A stretch of DNA of 64,000 bases from Stenotrophomonas sp. NA06056 (GCF_013364355.1 NZ_CP054931.1:2728001-2792000), one strand, 5' to 3'. Shown: positions 1-8,796, counted from the first letter of the stretch. Notes: generated from the letters alone by a model not told the origin. Program-made: numbers and translations.

Positions 1-567
1 CGCCACGCCGCCGCCGGTCAGGCGCTGCCAGCGGGTTGCGTCCACGGTCAGTTTCGATCCGGCCACACCGAGTACCGGCACACCTTCCGGCGCGAGGAAA
101 CGCAGGACAAGGATGTCGCTGCCCGGCATGGGTGCCGGATTGAGGTTGGCGATTGAGCTGGGCAGACCCGTGGGCACGTTGCCCTTGCCCACCGCCAGCG
201 TTGCCGCCGGGCCGGTACCGGGTGCTTCATAGCCCTGCACCGCCACGCTGAAGTCCAGCGGACTGCCGCTGCCGGTGGTCGCGCCCAGGTTGTAGTGCGG
301 CTCACCCAGCCCCAGCGTCATGTGGGCCTGGTCATTGACGCAACCGGTGTGGCCCGCCATGCGGATGTCGCGCTCGAGGAAGTCGAGTGCGAAGCGACCA
401 TTCTCCTGCGCGCGCGCCACGCCCTCCGACAGCCGTGACGCCGCCTGCGAGGCAATGAATATCTGGATGACGCCCAGCATCAGCAACAGGCCGATGACCA
501 TGGACACCATCAACTCGATCAGCGACAGCCCTGCCTGCCGGAACCGGGAGGAGTACGGGAGACTCAT
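1..567 (-). CDS. pilW: Type IV pilus minor pilin PilW (5' part; gene runs off the window)
   Basis: This open frame starts at the ATG at 567 and stays open for 189 codons to the window edge, so the C-terminus is missing. The N-terminus is a class III prepilin leader: a short basic stretch, Gly at the cleavage site, then a hydrophobic helix LSLIELMVSMVIGLLLML with the conserved Glu at position +5 of the mature protein. PilW-type minor pilins prime pilus assembly in the inner membrane and help carry PilY1 to the pilus tip. The start overlaps the pilV stop in an ATGA, so translation is probably coupled. The order fimT-pilV-pilW is that of the minor-pilin operon; pilX, pilY1 and pilE would be expected just outside the window. 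Confidence 0.88.
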   Translation of the reverse strand, partial: MSLPYSSRFRQAGLSLIELMVSMVIGLLLMLGVIQIFIASQAASRLSEGVARAQENGRFALDFLERDIRMAGHTGCVNDQAHMTLGLGEPHYNLGATTGSGSPLDFSVAVQGYEAPGTGPAATLAVGKGNVPTGLPSSIANLNPAPMPGSDILVLRFLAPEGVPVLGVAGSKLTVDATRWQRLTGGGVA

Positions 568-1043
568 AGCTGGGTCTCCAGGGCGAAGGTGGTCGGCGTA
601 TCCGGGTTCTTGGCGTTCCAGCGCTCATCGGCCCAGGTGATCGCCACGGTGGCCACACCGTTGTTGACGGTGACCGTAGCGGCGGCGTTGTCGCCCAGCG
701 CCTTGACCACCTTGCACTGCCAGGCGGCCACGTTCTGCGCGATGGTGACCGCAGCGACCGGACGGCCGCAGACGCCGGTGGCGCTCTTGCTGCCGGCGGA
801 GAAGGTGGCGGTGGAATACCACGCGGCCTGGTAGCGGTTGCTGCGCATCTGCTCGGTCAGGTCGTACGCCAGGTTGGTCGCCTGGGTGCGGTAGTTGGAG
901 CTCTGCACGTAGCGCACGTTCATGGTCTGCAGCAGGGCGAAGCCCAGCAGGCCGAAGGCCAGCACGACCATCGCGATCAGCACCTCCAGCAGGCTGAAGC
1001 CGCCCTGTTGGCGCGGGGCGTGGAATGAGGTGCGATGTTTCAT
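564..1043 (-). CDS. pilV: Type IV pilus modification/minor pilin PilV
   Basis: The protein has 159 residues. The leader ends in QQGG and is followed by FSLLEVLIAMVVLAFGLLGF, a typical prepilin peptidase site with Glu5 and the PilV signature LLEVLIAMVVLAFG. An ATG at 1043 was chosen because it places the leader directly before this site; the frame continues upstream only into fimT. PilV is a minor pilin of the type IV pilus initiation complex. It overlaps fimT upstream by ATGA (1040-1043) and pilW downstream by ATGA (564-567). The C-terminal part shows the usual Cys pair near residues 75 and 95, which could form the pilin disulfide. Confidence 0.9.
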   Translation of the reverse strand: MKHRTSFHAPRQQGGFSLLEVLIAMVVLAFGLLGFALLQTMNVRYVQSSNYRTQATNLAYDLTEQMRSNRYQAAWYSTATFSAGSKSATGVCGRPVAAVTIAQNVAAWQCKVVKALGDNAAATVTVNNGVATVAITWADERWNAKNPDTPTTFALETQL

Positions 1044-1570
1044 GGGCAGGGTCCCTTGGTGCTGCTGGCCTGGCCGGAGGCGTTGATGGTGATCGTCCTC
1101 ATCAAGGGGTCCTTGCCGCACTGCACCGGTCGCAACGTGATGGTCTGGTCACCCGCGGCGCGACGTCGGCCGCGGGCATCGAAAGCGATCAGTGCCTGCG
1201 GACCCGTCGCGACCATGCCGGGGTTGATCGGGTTGAAGCGCAGCACGGTTTCACCACTGTCGAACTGGCCGTTGCCGGAGCTTGCACTGTTGGTGGAGGC
1301 GTCACTGAAAGCCAGCATTCCGGCCGACCAGTTGCCGTCGCAGCTGGTTCCATTGCTGCTGCCACAGACACCACCGCCCTGGTTGTTGCGCACCGCATCG
1401 CTTCGCGCCAGGTTGACCAGCCCGATCAGCTCGTTGTGACCTGCGGCAACCCGGTTGGAGCGGATGAGGCCCTGGAAGGCAGGAAAGGCCGTAGTCACCA
1501 GGATTGCCAGTACGGCAATGGTGACCACCAACTCGACCAGCGTGAAGCCATTGGACCGGCGCGATGACAT
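1040..1570 (-). CDS. fimT: Minor pseudopilin FimT/GspH family
   Basis: This 176-residue protein begins with a short basic leader, then NG|FTLVELVVTIAVLAILVT, the prepilin peptidase cleavage site and N-terminal helix of FimT/GspH-family pseudopilins. In Xanthomonadaceae, FimT is a minor pilin linked to DNA uptake. The ATG at 1570 gives a leader of the right length; an upstream in-frame ATG would add 13 unlikely residues. Four Cys lie in the C-terminal half, two in a Gly/Ser-rich loop near residue 90 and two near the end, suggesting disulfides. The gene leads the operon and overlaps pilV by ATGA. Confidence 0.87.
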   Translation of the reverse strand: MSSRRSNGFTLVELVVTIAVLAILVTTAFPAFQGLIRSNRVAAGHNELIGLVNLARSDAVRNNQGGGVCGSSNGTSCDGNWSAGMLAFSDASTNSASSGNGQFDSGETVLRFNPINPGMVATGPQALIAFDARGRRRAAGDQTITLRPVQCGKDPLMRTITINASGQASSTKGPCP

Positions 1571-1612
1571 TGGACGCTCCCCAGCGTGTTGGTGGCCACG
1601 ATGGCGCACCGG

Positions 1613-1637
1613 CCTGCCGCCGGCAAGCGGCGGCAGG
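1613..1637. terminator. Perfect 10-bp inverted repeat between ppnN and fimT
   Basis: CCTGCCGCCG and its exact reverse complement flank a 5-nt loop. It lies downstream of ppnN and upstream of fimT on the same strand. No T-run follows on the minus strand, so if it ends ppnN transcripts it is not a classical intrinsic terminator. Confidence 0.35.
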
Positions 1638-1743
1638 ATGAACGGTCAGATCCGGGCGACGGGCGTCAAAGCCTTGACGTGCCGCTCTCCCCTGGCCGGC
1701 CCGGCGCAGCCCCCGCCGCGCCGCCCAGCCACCCTCGCCTGGC

Positions 1744-3132
1744 TTACGCCAGCACCTGGTAGCAGGGCTGGTACTCGCCGGAGATCTTCATCCGGCGCTG
1801 CTCGACAAAGGCGCGCAGCAGTTCGTCCAGGGCCTGCATCATGTCGGTGTCGCCATGGATCTGGAACGGTCCGAACTCCTCGATGCGGCGCATACCGTCT
1901 TCCTTCACGTTGCCGGCGACGATGCCCGAGAACGCCCGGCGCAGGTCAGCCGCCAGCGCATGCGGCGCACGCCCGTGATGCAGGTCCAGTGCAGCCATCG
2001 CCTCGTGGGTCGGCACGAACGGCTGCTGGTATTCCCACGGAATCTCGATGGACCAGTTGAAGAAGAACGAATCCTTCTGCGCCAGGCGATGCTCGCGCAC
2101 GCGCTTGATGCCGGCCGACATCTTCTTGGCCACCGCCACCGGATCGCCGATGACGATTTCGTAGCGCTCTGCCGCAGCGTCGCCCAGGGTCAGGCGGATG
2201 AAGCGGTCGATCTGCTCGAAGTACGGCGCGGCAACGGTCGGGCCAGTCAGGATCAGCGGGAACGGCAGATCCTTGTTCTCCTCGCGCAGCAGGATGCCGA
2301 GCAGGTACAGGATCTCCTCGGCGGTACCCACGCCCCCGGCGAACACGATGATGCCGTGGCCGATGCGGACGAAGGCCTCAAGGCGCTTCTCGATGTCCGG
2401 CATGATCACCAGGTGGTTGACGATCGGATTCGGCGACTCGGCGGCGATGATGCCCGGCTCGGTCAGGCCGATGTAGCGCGTGACCGTGCGGCGCTGCTTG
2501 GCATGGGCGATGGTGGCGCCCTTCATGGGCCCCTTCATCGCACCCGGCCCGCAGCCGGTGCAGATGTCCAGGCCGCGCAGGCCCAGCTCGTAACCGACCT
2601 GCTTGGTGTACAGGTATTCGTCGCGCGAGATCGAGTGGCCGCCCCAGCAGACCACCAGGTTCGGGTCACCCGGGTTGAGGATGCGCGCGTTGCGCAGCAA
2701 CCCGAACACCGCGTTGGTGATGCCCTCGGACGACTCCAGCTCGGCCGCGTAGGCCGGGCCCATCTCGATGGCCATGTACGCGAGGTCGCGGACCACCGCG
2801 AACAGCAGTTCGGCCACGCCGCGGATGATTTCGCCATCGACGAACGCCATCGCCGGCGCATTGGCCAGGTCGATGCGCACGCCGCGATCCTGCTGCGCCA
2901 CCTGGATGTCGAAGTCGGGATACAGATCGCGCGCCGCGCGCGGATCATCGGAAGCACTGCCACTGGTCAGCACGGCCAGCGCGCAGCGGCGCAGCAGCTC
3001 ATGCATGCCACCACCGGAGGCATCGCGCAGGCGCGCAACCTCGGCCCGCGACAGCACATCCAGCCCACCACGCGGGTAGATCCGCGCGTCCTGCACCGGC
3101 AGCGTCCGCGCTGCCTTTTCGTTCGTCGTCAT
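1744..3132 (-). CDS. ppnN: Pyrimidine/purine nucleotide 5'-monophosphate nucleosidase (LOG family)
   Basis: The 462-residue protein matches the length and layout of E. coli PpnN (YgdH): an N-terminal domain with YPRGGLDVLS, a central Rossmann-like LOG domain with VCWGGHSISRDE and the phosphate-binding motif FAGGVGTAEEI, and a C-terminal regulatory domain. The family cleaves nucleoside monophosphates to the base and ribose 5-phosphate and in E. coli is controlled by (p)ppGpp. The ATG at 3132 (MTTNEKAART) is chosen because homologues start just before this region and the 78 residues upstream look non-coding. A strong intrinsic terminator at 3181-3215 separates it from the receptor gene upstream, so it has its own promoter. 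Confidence 0.9.
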   Translation of the reverse strand: MTTNEKAARTLPVQDARIYPRGGLDVLSRAEVARLRDASGGGMHELLRRCALAVLTSGSASDDPRAARDLYPDFDIQVAQQDRGVRIDLANAPAMAFVDGEIIRGVAELLFAVVRDLAYMAIEMGPAYAAELESSEGITNAVFGLLRNARILNPGDPNLVVCWGGHSISRDEYLYTKQVGYELGLRGLDICTGCGPGAMKGPMKGATIAHAKQRRTVTRYIGLTEPGIIAAESPNPIVNHLVIMPDIEKRLEAFVRIGHGIIVFAGGVGTAEEILYLLGILLREENKDLPFPLILTGPTVAAPYFEQIDRFIRLTLGDAAAERYEIVIGDPVAVAKKMSAGIKRVREHRLAQKDSFFFNWSIEIPWEYQQPFVPTHEAMAALDLHHGRAPHALAADLRRAFSGIVAGNVKEDGMRRIEEFGPFQIHGDTDMMQALDELLRAFVEQRRMKISGEYQPCYQVLA

Positions 3133-3180
3133 ATCCACTTTTTCTGCTTCCTTTAAGGTGTCCGACTGTACTGCCGCCCC

Positions 3181-3215
3181 CTTAAAAAGCAAAACGGCCG
3201 GGAAGCCCGACCGTT
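3181..3215 (-). terminator. Intrinsic terminator of the Oar-like receptor gene
   Basis: On the minus strand a 10-bp stem (AACGGTCGGG with CCCGGCCGTT, one G-T wobble) with a 3-nt loop is followed directly by TTGCTTTTTAAG. It stands between the receptor stop at 3388 and the ppnN start at 3132. Confidence 0.85.
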
Positions 3216-3330
3216 GGATAGGTGCGTCCCGCGTTCGCCGCTCCGGGACCGCTTCGGCGGCATCTGCGCCGCGCACGTGTCTGGATCCTACGCCGATGCA
3301 GGCACCCCCGCAAGGACTTTCGCCTGAACG

Positions 3331-3360
3331 GGAAACGGCCGGGTTTCCCCGGCCGTTTCC
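3331..3360. repeat. 13-bp perfect inverted repeat after the receptor gene
   Basis: GGAAACGGCCGGG and its reverse complement flank a 4-nt loop, 28 bp past the receptor stop. No T-run follows on either strand; it probably protects the 3' end of the long receptor mRNA or acts with the terminator at 3181-3215. Confidence 0.5.
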
Positions 3361-3387
3361 GTGCACAGCTGCTGCTACGTCAGTTCA

Positions 3388-6300
3388 TCAGAACTGGTAG
3401 CGGAAGCCCAGCTGCAGCGACCACTGCGAGACACCGACGTCGAAGCCATCGGCGTCGGCGTTGGCCACGGTCGGGGTATCCGCACCGCGGTAGTTGTACA
3501 CGTACTTGCCCTGGTACATGCCCTGCAGGGTGGCAACGCGGCTGTCGGCGAAGAAGCCGTAGTCGTAGATGTTGCCCCAGTCCTTGTTGATCATGTTGCC
3601 GACGTTCTGGATATCCAGCCAGATCTCCGACTTGTGACCCTTCATGAAGCCCGGCAGCTGCTGGCTGATGCGGATGTCGAAGGTGTTGATCCAGCCGCTG
3701 CGGAAGCCGTTGGCCGGCGTCGAGCTGCCTGCGTACTTGGCGAGGTCCGGATTGGCGGCCAGCCAGGTGAAGAAGTCCTTCTCCATCTGCGCGTTGGCGG
3801 TGAACTGGCCATTGGCAGCCAGGGTACCGAACAGCACGTCGCCCGGGCCCTTCGGCACGTAGAACAGGTCGTTGGCCGAACGGCCGTCGCCATTGGCGTC
3901 GTTGGCGTACACGTAGCTGTACGGACGACCGCTGCGGCCTTCGTACACCAGACCGATCTTGGTCTCGTAGTCACCGAAGAACTTGTGCTTCCAGTTCAGC
4001 GCGCCCGACAGGCGGTCGCGGATCTGGTAGCGCGAGGTGTTCTCGACCGGGCTGTTGGCGTCGAAGGCGTACTGGTAGTTCCAACCCGAGCTGGCGGTGG
4101 AGCTGGTCAGCGAGCCGACTTCGGTGGCATCGGTATAGGTGTAGCCGATGTTCCAGGACCAGTCGCTGGTGTCGCTCCACGGCTTGGACAGCGACGCGGT
4201 GAACTGCGAGGTGCGGCCCTTGTCGGTGTTGTTGATCAGGTAGACGTTGTTGTAAGCGGTATTGCGCTGCACGCGCGCGTCACCGTTGGCCCACGCACCG
4301 ACCTTGTTCTGCGCGTAGTACATGTCACGACCGTCCGGACCCTGGTACTGCACCGGACCCAGATTCAGGTTCTGGTAGAACAGGCCGTCCTTGACCTTGG
4401 TGACCAGCAGTTCGGCCGAAGCCACGATGCCGTACCACGGGGTTTCATGGTCAAAGGCCAGGTTGGCCTTGTAGATCGACGGCAGCTTGAAGTCGTTGCC
4501 GACGAAGTTGACGTTCTGCTGGGTCGAGCCCGGGCCGGTCGGTACCGGCTGGCTGTCCTTGTCACCGTTGAACTTCAGACCAGCGTTGTAGGCGTTGGAG
4601 CGCAGGCTGTAGACGGTGGTGTTGAAGCCGGTCGCCGAGTAGCTGTTGCTCAGCCACACCTGCGGGGAATCACCCTGGAACAGGCCGACGCCGCCGCGCA
4701 GCTGGGTCGGGCGCTCGGTGTCGAAGGTGTAGTTGAAGCCGAAGCGCGGCTGCACCAGGAACTTGCTTTCGAAGACCTTGCTGTTGTTGTAGCCGAAGAA
4801 GCTCGACGCAGCAGCGTTGTAGGTCGGGTTCGGGCTGGTGTCCGGACGGTCGGCACGCAGGCCCAGGGTCAGGGTCAGGTTGCTGTTGACGTACCAGGTG
4901 TCCTGCACGAACAGCGCCAGGTTGCTGTACTTGTAGTCAGCAGCAATCGAACCCGGGGTACGCTCCGGGGCGTAGTCGTAGGTGCTCCAGCGGCCGGCAG
5001 CGAAATTGTCCAGACCGTAGAAGGTGTAGGCACCCCACGAGTTGGCACCGTAGTAGTTGTAGATGTCGTTGGTGTCGTACGAAGCACCGAACTTGACGTC
5101 GTGGTTACCCAGGGTCAGGGTGCCTGCACCGTAGTAGTTCCACGCCTTGGTCTTCAGGATGTTGTCCTGCGAGTTGACTTCGGTACCGAGGTACAGCGAA
5201 TCACCCGACGGCGCAGCCGTGGTGCCATCGAAATAGATGCGCACGCTCGGAGCGTTGGTGTTGACCGCACGGATCGCCGAGAACTCGCGGTAGGAGGCCT
5301 TGAACTCGGTCGAGAAATTGTCGGTCCAGTCGCTGAACAGCTGGGCGACGTAGCTCTCGTTGGTCTTGTTGTGCTGGTACCAGTACGAGTTCAGCGATGC
5401 CGAGCTCGTGGTCATGCCGTTGATGCGCAGCTTGCTCTGGTCGATCTTGCTGTAACGGATGTTGGCACGGTGGTTGTCGCTGATGTTCCAGTCCAGCTTC
5501 AGCGCATACTCTTCCATGCTGGTGTCGCCGTTGCTTTCGATGCCACCGGCATCGATGCCGTAGCCCTGCGCGATCTGCTGCGCACGGGTCACGTCAGCCA
5601 GGTTGAACTGGCCATTGGCCTTGCCCAGCGGAGTGGTCGACAGGTCGGCACCCGGGGCAGCCTGCTCGAACTTCTCGTAGTTGGCGAAGAAGAACAGCTT
5701 GTCCTTGAGGATCGGACCACCCACGGTCATGCCGTAGGTCTTTTCCTTGGTGAAACCATTGAACGGCTGGCCTTCCGGGTTGTCACCGAACCAGTCGCCG
5801 TCACGGTAGGTGCCGTACACCGAACCGTGGAATTCATTGGTACCCGACTTGGTCACCGCGTTGACGGTGGCGCCGGCGGCAGCAGCGATGCTGACGTCGT
5901 AGTTGGACAGGTTGATGTCCAGCGCTTCGATGGCTTCCATCGCGACCGGCTGGCGGCGGGTCGGCATGTTGTTGCCTTCCAGGCCGAAGGTGTCGCTGGC
6001 CGAGACGCCGTCGATGCTGATCGAGTTGAAACGCGGGTTCTGGCCGCCGGCCGAGATCGAGCCCGAAGCACGATCGATGAAGGTCACGCGCGGATCCAGG
6101 CGCATCAGATCCTGGATGTTGCCGCCGATGGACGGCGCAACTTCGATCTGCTGCTGGCTGATGTTGGTGCCCGAACCCATCTTGGTGGCGCTGAACACTT
6201 CCGAGCCGCCGCCGACAGCGGTGACCTGCACGGTGTCCAGGTTGGTCGCGGCGAGGTCGCCGGCCAGGGTGGCGTTGATGGTGCCGGTCTGGTTCACGCC

Positions 6301-6600
6301 CAGGTAGACGCCATCTTCGGTCTTGGTGCCTTCACCGGGCTTGGTGATGGTGATCGAGTACGGACCACCCACGCGCAGGCCGCGTGCGTTGTAACGACCC
6401 GCCGCATCGGTGGTCGCACGCGAAACGGTGCCCGACTCGGTGTGGGTGATGGTGACTTCAGCACCGGCGACGGGCTGGCCGGCGCGGGACACGACCTGGC
6501 CGCCGACACCGGCAGAGGTGCTCTGGGCGAAGGCGGGAGCGGCGGCGAGCGCAGCCACGAGACCAAGGGTGAGCTTGGACATCCGGAATGGGTGAGTCAT
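3388..6600 (-). CDS. Oar-like TonB-dependent outer membrane receptor
   Basis: The protein has 1070 residues. It has a signal peptide ending APAFAQ, then a carboxypeptidase-regulatory-like beta-sandwich (about residues 30-115, with VAGAEVTI and AGRYNARGL), a plug domain (about 125-240, with ISIDGVSASD) and a long beta barrel ending in the aromatic Phe (LQLGFRYQF) used for outer membrane assembly. This layout is that of Oar-type receptors of Xanthomonadaceae and Myxococcus, whose substrates are mostly unknown. The first ATG at 6600 has GAGG about 10 nt upstream; a second Met six codons later (6582) is also possible. It is monocistronic, with a terminator behind it. Confidence 0.88.
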   Translation of the reverse strand: MTHPFRMSKLTLGLVAALAAAPAFAQSTSAGVGGQVVSRAGQPVAGAEVTITHTESGTVSRATTDAAGRYNARGLRVGGPYSITITKPGEGTKTEDGVYLGVNQTGTINATLAGDLAATNLDTVQVTAVGGGSEVFSATKMGSGTNISQQQIEVAPSIGGNIQDLMRLDPRVTFIDRASGSISAGGQNPRFNSISIDGVSASDTFGLEGNNMPTRRQPVAMEAIEALDINLSNYDVSIAAAAGATVNAVTKSGTNEFHGSVYGTYRDGDWFGDNPEGQPFNGFTKEKTYGMTVGGPILKDKLFFFANYEKFEQAAPGADLSTTPLGKANGQFNLADVTRAQQIAQGYGIDAGGIESNGDTSMEEYALKLDWNISDNHRANIRYSKIDQSKLRINGMTTSSASLNSYWYQHNKTNESYVAQLFSDWTDNFSTEFKASYREFSAIRAVNTNAPSVRIYFDGTTAAPSGDSLYLGTEVNSQDNILKTKAWNYYGAGTLTLGNHDVKFGASYDTNDIYNYYGANSWGAYTFYGLDNFAAGRWSTYDYAPERTPGSIAADYKYSNLALFVQDTWYVNSNLTLTLGLRADRPDTSPNPTYNAAASSFFGYNNSKVFESKFLVQPRFGFNYTFDTERPTQLRGGVGLFQGDSPQVWLSNSYSATGFNTTVYSLRSNAYNAGLKFNGDKDSQPVPTGPGSTQQNVNFVGNDFKLPSIYKANLAFDHETPWYGIVASAELLVTKVKDGLFYQNLNLGPVQYQGPDGRDMYYAQNKVGAWANGDARVQRNTAYNNVYLINNTDKGRTSQFTASLSKPWSDTSDWSWNIGYTYTDATEVGSLTSSTASSGWNYQYAFDANSPVENTSRYQIRDRLSGALNWKHKFFGDYETKIGLVYEGRSGRPYSYVYANDANGDGRSANDLFYVPKGPGDVLFGTLAANGQFTANAQMEKDFFTWLAANPDLAKYAGSSTPANGFRSGWINTFDIRISQQLPGFMKGHKSEIWLDIQNVGNMINKDWGNIYDYGFFADSRVATLQGMYQGKYVYNYRGADTPTVANADADGFDVGVSQWSLQLGFRYQF

Positions 6601-6720
6601 TGTTCGGTAGCCTCGATGCGAGTTGGCGATGGCGGAAAAAAGCGCATCCGAGCAGCCTTGCGGGCGGCTGTTCGGACATTTATCTGGGGTTCCCTACCGT
6701 GAACGGCAGCTGCCGCAACG

Positions 6721-6752
6721 GTTAACACTAGATTAACACGCTACGCTTTCAA
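6721..6752 (-). promoter_or_regulatory. Candidate promoter of the Oar-like receptor gene
   Basis: On the minus strand TTGAAA (6752-6747) and TAGTGT (6730-6725) are separated by 16 bp. The -10 region lies in an unusually AT-rich patch that contains the direct repeat GTGTTAA twice, 12 bp apart, also readable as GTTAA-N7-TTAAC. This could be a regulator site overlapping the -10 element. The assignment rests on sequence alone. Confidence 0.4.
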
Positions 6753-6807
6753 TGTGACGGTTGTGCGACAAACGGCACCAGATCGCAACGCTATCGTGAC
6801 GGGATCT

Positions 6808-7605
6808 TCATTCCGCCTTACGAACGCCTTCATCTCGCGATGGCGGCCTGCCCGCATCGAGCACCTGCCCCCGCCACGCCTGTCCAGCGGCGGACAACAG
6901 GGTTACGGCCGCTGCAGCGGCGGCCTCCGGGCCACGTGCGGCCGGGTCCTGATCGATCGAATAGGCCCGCGCCCGCAGGGCGGTACGCAAGGGGCCGGGG
7001 TAGAGACCACTTACCCGCACCGGGCTGCGGGCCAGCTCGTCATGCAGGCTGCCGATCAACCCGCGCAGGCCATGCTGGGCGGCGCCATAGCCGCCCCAAT
7101 ACGCCTGCCCCACCCGCTCAGGGGCATCCACAGTGAACACCAGCGCTGCGTCCTCACGCTGACGCAGCAACGGCAGGCAGGCCTGGGCCAGCCAGGCTGG
7201 CGCGGTCAGGGTGACGTGCACGGCGCGGGCGAAACTGGCCGGGTCGGCCAGCTCGAACGGGGTCAAGCCGGGAAAGTGCGCTGCGCAGACCAGCAGGCCA
7301 TCGAGGCGTCCCAGTTCCTGCGCCACGGCCTGGGCCAGCTCGGCATAGTCGTCAGGACCGGCACCTTCCAGGTCCAACGGATACAACAACGGTTCCGGCC
7401 CGACCGCCTGCACCTGGGCATAGACCCGATCCAACCGGCGTGGCTTGCGCCCCAGCAGGACCACGGTCGCCCCCGCTTCCGCGGCTGCAACAGCGGCAGC
7501 GCTGCCCAGCCCACCACCGGCACCGGCAACGAGCACCACGCGATCCTGCAACGGGCGGCCATCGAGCGCCCCGTCTGCCGGTGACGTCGATGGCCAGGCG
7601 CTCAT
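6808..7605 (-). CDS. Short-chain dehydrogenase/reductase-like protein with altered active site
   Basis: This 265-residue Rossmann protein carries the nucleotide-binding loop GAGGGLG near residue 30 and a YciK-like layout. The SDR catalytic residues are changed: Tyr173 is present in YGAAQHG, but the Lys four residues later is Gln177. The strand that should supply the catalytic Ser reads FTVDAP, and the usual Asn-Ala-Gly after strand 4 reads CAAHF. It may bind NAD(P) without normal catalysis. The start overlaps the glutaredoxin stop by ATGA, so the two are co-translated. The in-frame ATG at 7605 is the only good start. Confidence 0.75.
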   Translation of the reverse strand: MSAWPSTSPADGALDGRPLQDRVVLVAGAGGGLGSAAAVAAAEAGATVVLLGRKPRRLDRVYAQVQAVGPEPLLYPLDLEGAGPDDYAELAQAVAQELGRLDGLLVCAAHFPGLTPFELADPASFARAVHVTLTAPAWLAQACLPLLRQREDAALVFTVDAPERVGQAYWGGYGAAQHGLRGLIGSLHDELARSPVRVSGLYPGPLRTALRARAYSIDQDPAARGPEAAAAAAVTLLSAAGQAWRGQVLDAGRPPSRDEGVRKAE

Positions 7606-7922
7606 CCCTGCGCAGCCTCTTCGACGATGCGCTTGAGCTCGCCGGCTTCGAACAGTTCCATGATGATGTCGCAGCCGCCGATCAACTCACCGTTGATGAA
7701 CAGCTGCGGGAAAGTGGGCAGATTGGAGAAGCGCGGCAGGTTGGCGCGGATCTCCGGCTCTTCGAGCACATTGACCGTGCGCAGCGCAACGGCGCCCGCG
7801 GCCATCAAGGCCTGCACGGCACGGCTGGAATAGCCGCACATGGGGTACTGCGGGGTGCCCTTCATGAACAGCACGAGCGGGTAACGATCCACCTCGGCCT
7901 GGATTTGCTGCATTACCGCCAC
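7602..7922 (-). CDS. grxD: Monothiol glutaredoxin Grx4 family (CGYS type)
   Basis: The 106-residue protein aligns along its length with E. coli GrxD: KGTPQYPMCGYS, then LPTFPQLFINGELIGGCDI, the glutathione and Fe-S binding features of monothiol glutaredoxins that carry and insert [2Fe-2S] clusters. The active-site motif is CGYS instead of the common CGFS. Two starts are possible: GTG at 7922, with AAGGAG six bases upstream, or ATG at 7913; the better spacing favours GTG. It heads a two-gene operon with the SDR-like gene and is divergent from sodB, so a redox or iron-linked control region could be shared. Confidence 0.9.
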   Translation of the reverse strand: MAVMQQIQAEVDRYPLVLFMKGTPQYPMCGYSSRAVQALMAAGAVALRTVNVLEEPEIRANLPRFSNLPTFPQLFINGELIGGCDIIMELFEAGELKRIVEEAAQG

Positions 7923-8041
7923 ACCTCACTCCTTGCTTCGCCGGACAAACCTACCGTGATGGTCGGCTAGACTGCCCACGGTAGCCCCCATTGTAAGCCG
8001 ATGGTACCGGCTGCCGCCGCCCCCTGGCCACGAACCTGTCC

Positions 8042-8620
8042 ATGCCCGTCGAATTGCCCGCCCTGCCCTACCTGCCCTCGTCCCTGCAGCCGCACCTGTC
8101 TGCACAGACCGTAGAACTGCATCACGGCCGCCACCATCGCACCTACGTCGAGGCGGTCAATGCCGCCATCATCGGCACCGAATGGGAAGAAGCCACGCTG
8201 GAGGACATCGTCCGCCACGCCCAGGGCGCGCTGTTTGACGACGCCGCCCAAGCCTGGAACCACGGTTTCTACTGGCAATGCCTGCGCCCGCGCGGCGGTG
8301 GCGAGCCGCAGGGCCGTCTGGGCGAGCTGGTCAAGCGCCAGTTCGGCGACGGCCAACGCCTTCGCGAAGAGTTCAATCGAACCGCGCTTGGCCTGTTCGG
8401 CTCCGGCTGGGTGTGGCTGGTACAGCACCCGGGTGGGCAGCTCGGCCTGCAGGCCACGCGCAATGCCGGCACCCCGCTGACCGGCGAAAGCACGCCGCTG
8501 CTGTGCTGCGACATCTGGGAGCACGCGTACTACACCGACTACCAGAATGATCGTGCGCGTTATCTGGAAGCGTTCTGGCAACTGGTGAACTGGGAGTTCG
8601 CCGAGAGCCAGCTGCGCTGA
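8042..8620 (+). CDS. sodB: Iron superoxide dismutase
   Basis: The 192-residue protein shows all four metal ligands of Fe/Mn superoxide dismutase at the E. coli SodB positions: His27 (LHHGRHH), His74 (WNHGFYW), Asp157 and His161 (CCDIWEHAYY). The N-terminus (ELPALPY) and NAGTPL are typical of the cytosolic iron form; there is no signal peptide. It converts superoxide to hydrogen peroxide and oxygen. The ATG at 8042 gives the family's normal length, though no strong ribosome binding site precedes it. It is transcribed away from grxD, and REP palindromes separate it from convergent purK. Confidence 0.92.
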   Translation: MPVELPALPYLPSSLQPHLSAQTVELHHGRHHRTYVEAVNAAIIGTEWEEATLEDIVRHAQGALFDDAAQAWNHGFYWQCLRPRGGGEPQGRLGELVKRQFGDGQRLREEFNRTALGLFGSGWVWLVQHPGGQLGLQATRNAGTPLTGESTPLLCCDIWEHAYYTDYQNDRARYLEAFWQLVNWEFAESQLR

Positions 8621-8636
8621 TACGGACGGGCATCCG

Positions 8637-8789
8637 CCGGGCATGGCCTGGCGCTACCGGCACCACACCACGTTGTGGTAGATGCCCACCTTGGGCACCG
8701 CTCTGGTAGCTGCCCACCTTGGTGGGCATTGCCGGCCAACGGCCGGCACCGCAGGGATCAGCGGCGTCCGCGTGCCGGTGGCCGGCACG
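8637..8789. repeat. Cluster of REP-type palindromes between convergent sodB and purK
   Basis: Several short hairpins follow each other. An imperfect GCCGGGC-type monomer lies near 8637-8656. GTAG is followed by TGCCCACC/GGTGGGCA (8711-8728). A 7-bp stem lies at 8731-8747 and an 8-bp stem CGTGCCGG/CCGGCACG at 8771-8789. The GTAG-headed one fits the SMAG family. In this convergent gap they could end transcription from both sides. Confidence 0.7.
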
Positions 8790-8796
8790 CCTTCGC

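Noticed and set aside
1855..3156. Plus-strand open frame of over 430 codons opposite ppnN
   Set aside because: Low-complexity His/Arg/Asp-rich antisense reading of ppnN; no start signal or known domain.
3361..6702. Very long open frame on the plus strand (over 1100 codons) opposite the Oar-like receptor
   Set aside because: It is the antisense of a clear receptor gene with signal peptide, plug and barrel; high GC keeps the opposite frame open. Its composition (Val/Gly/Arg-rich) has no family features.
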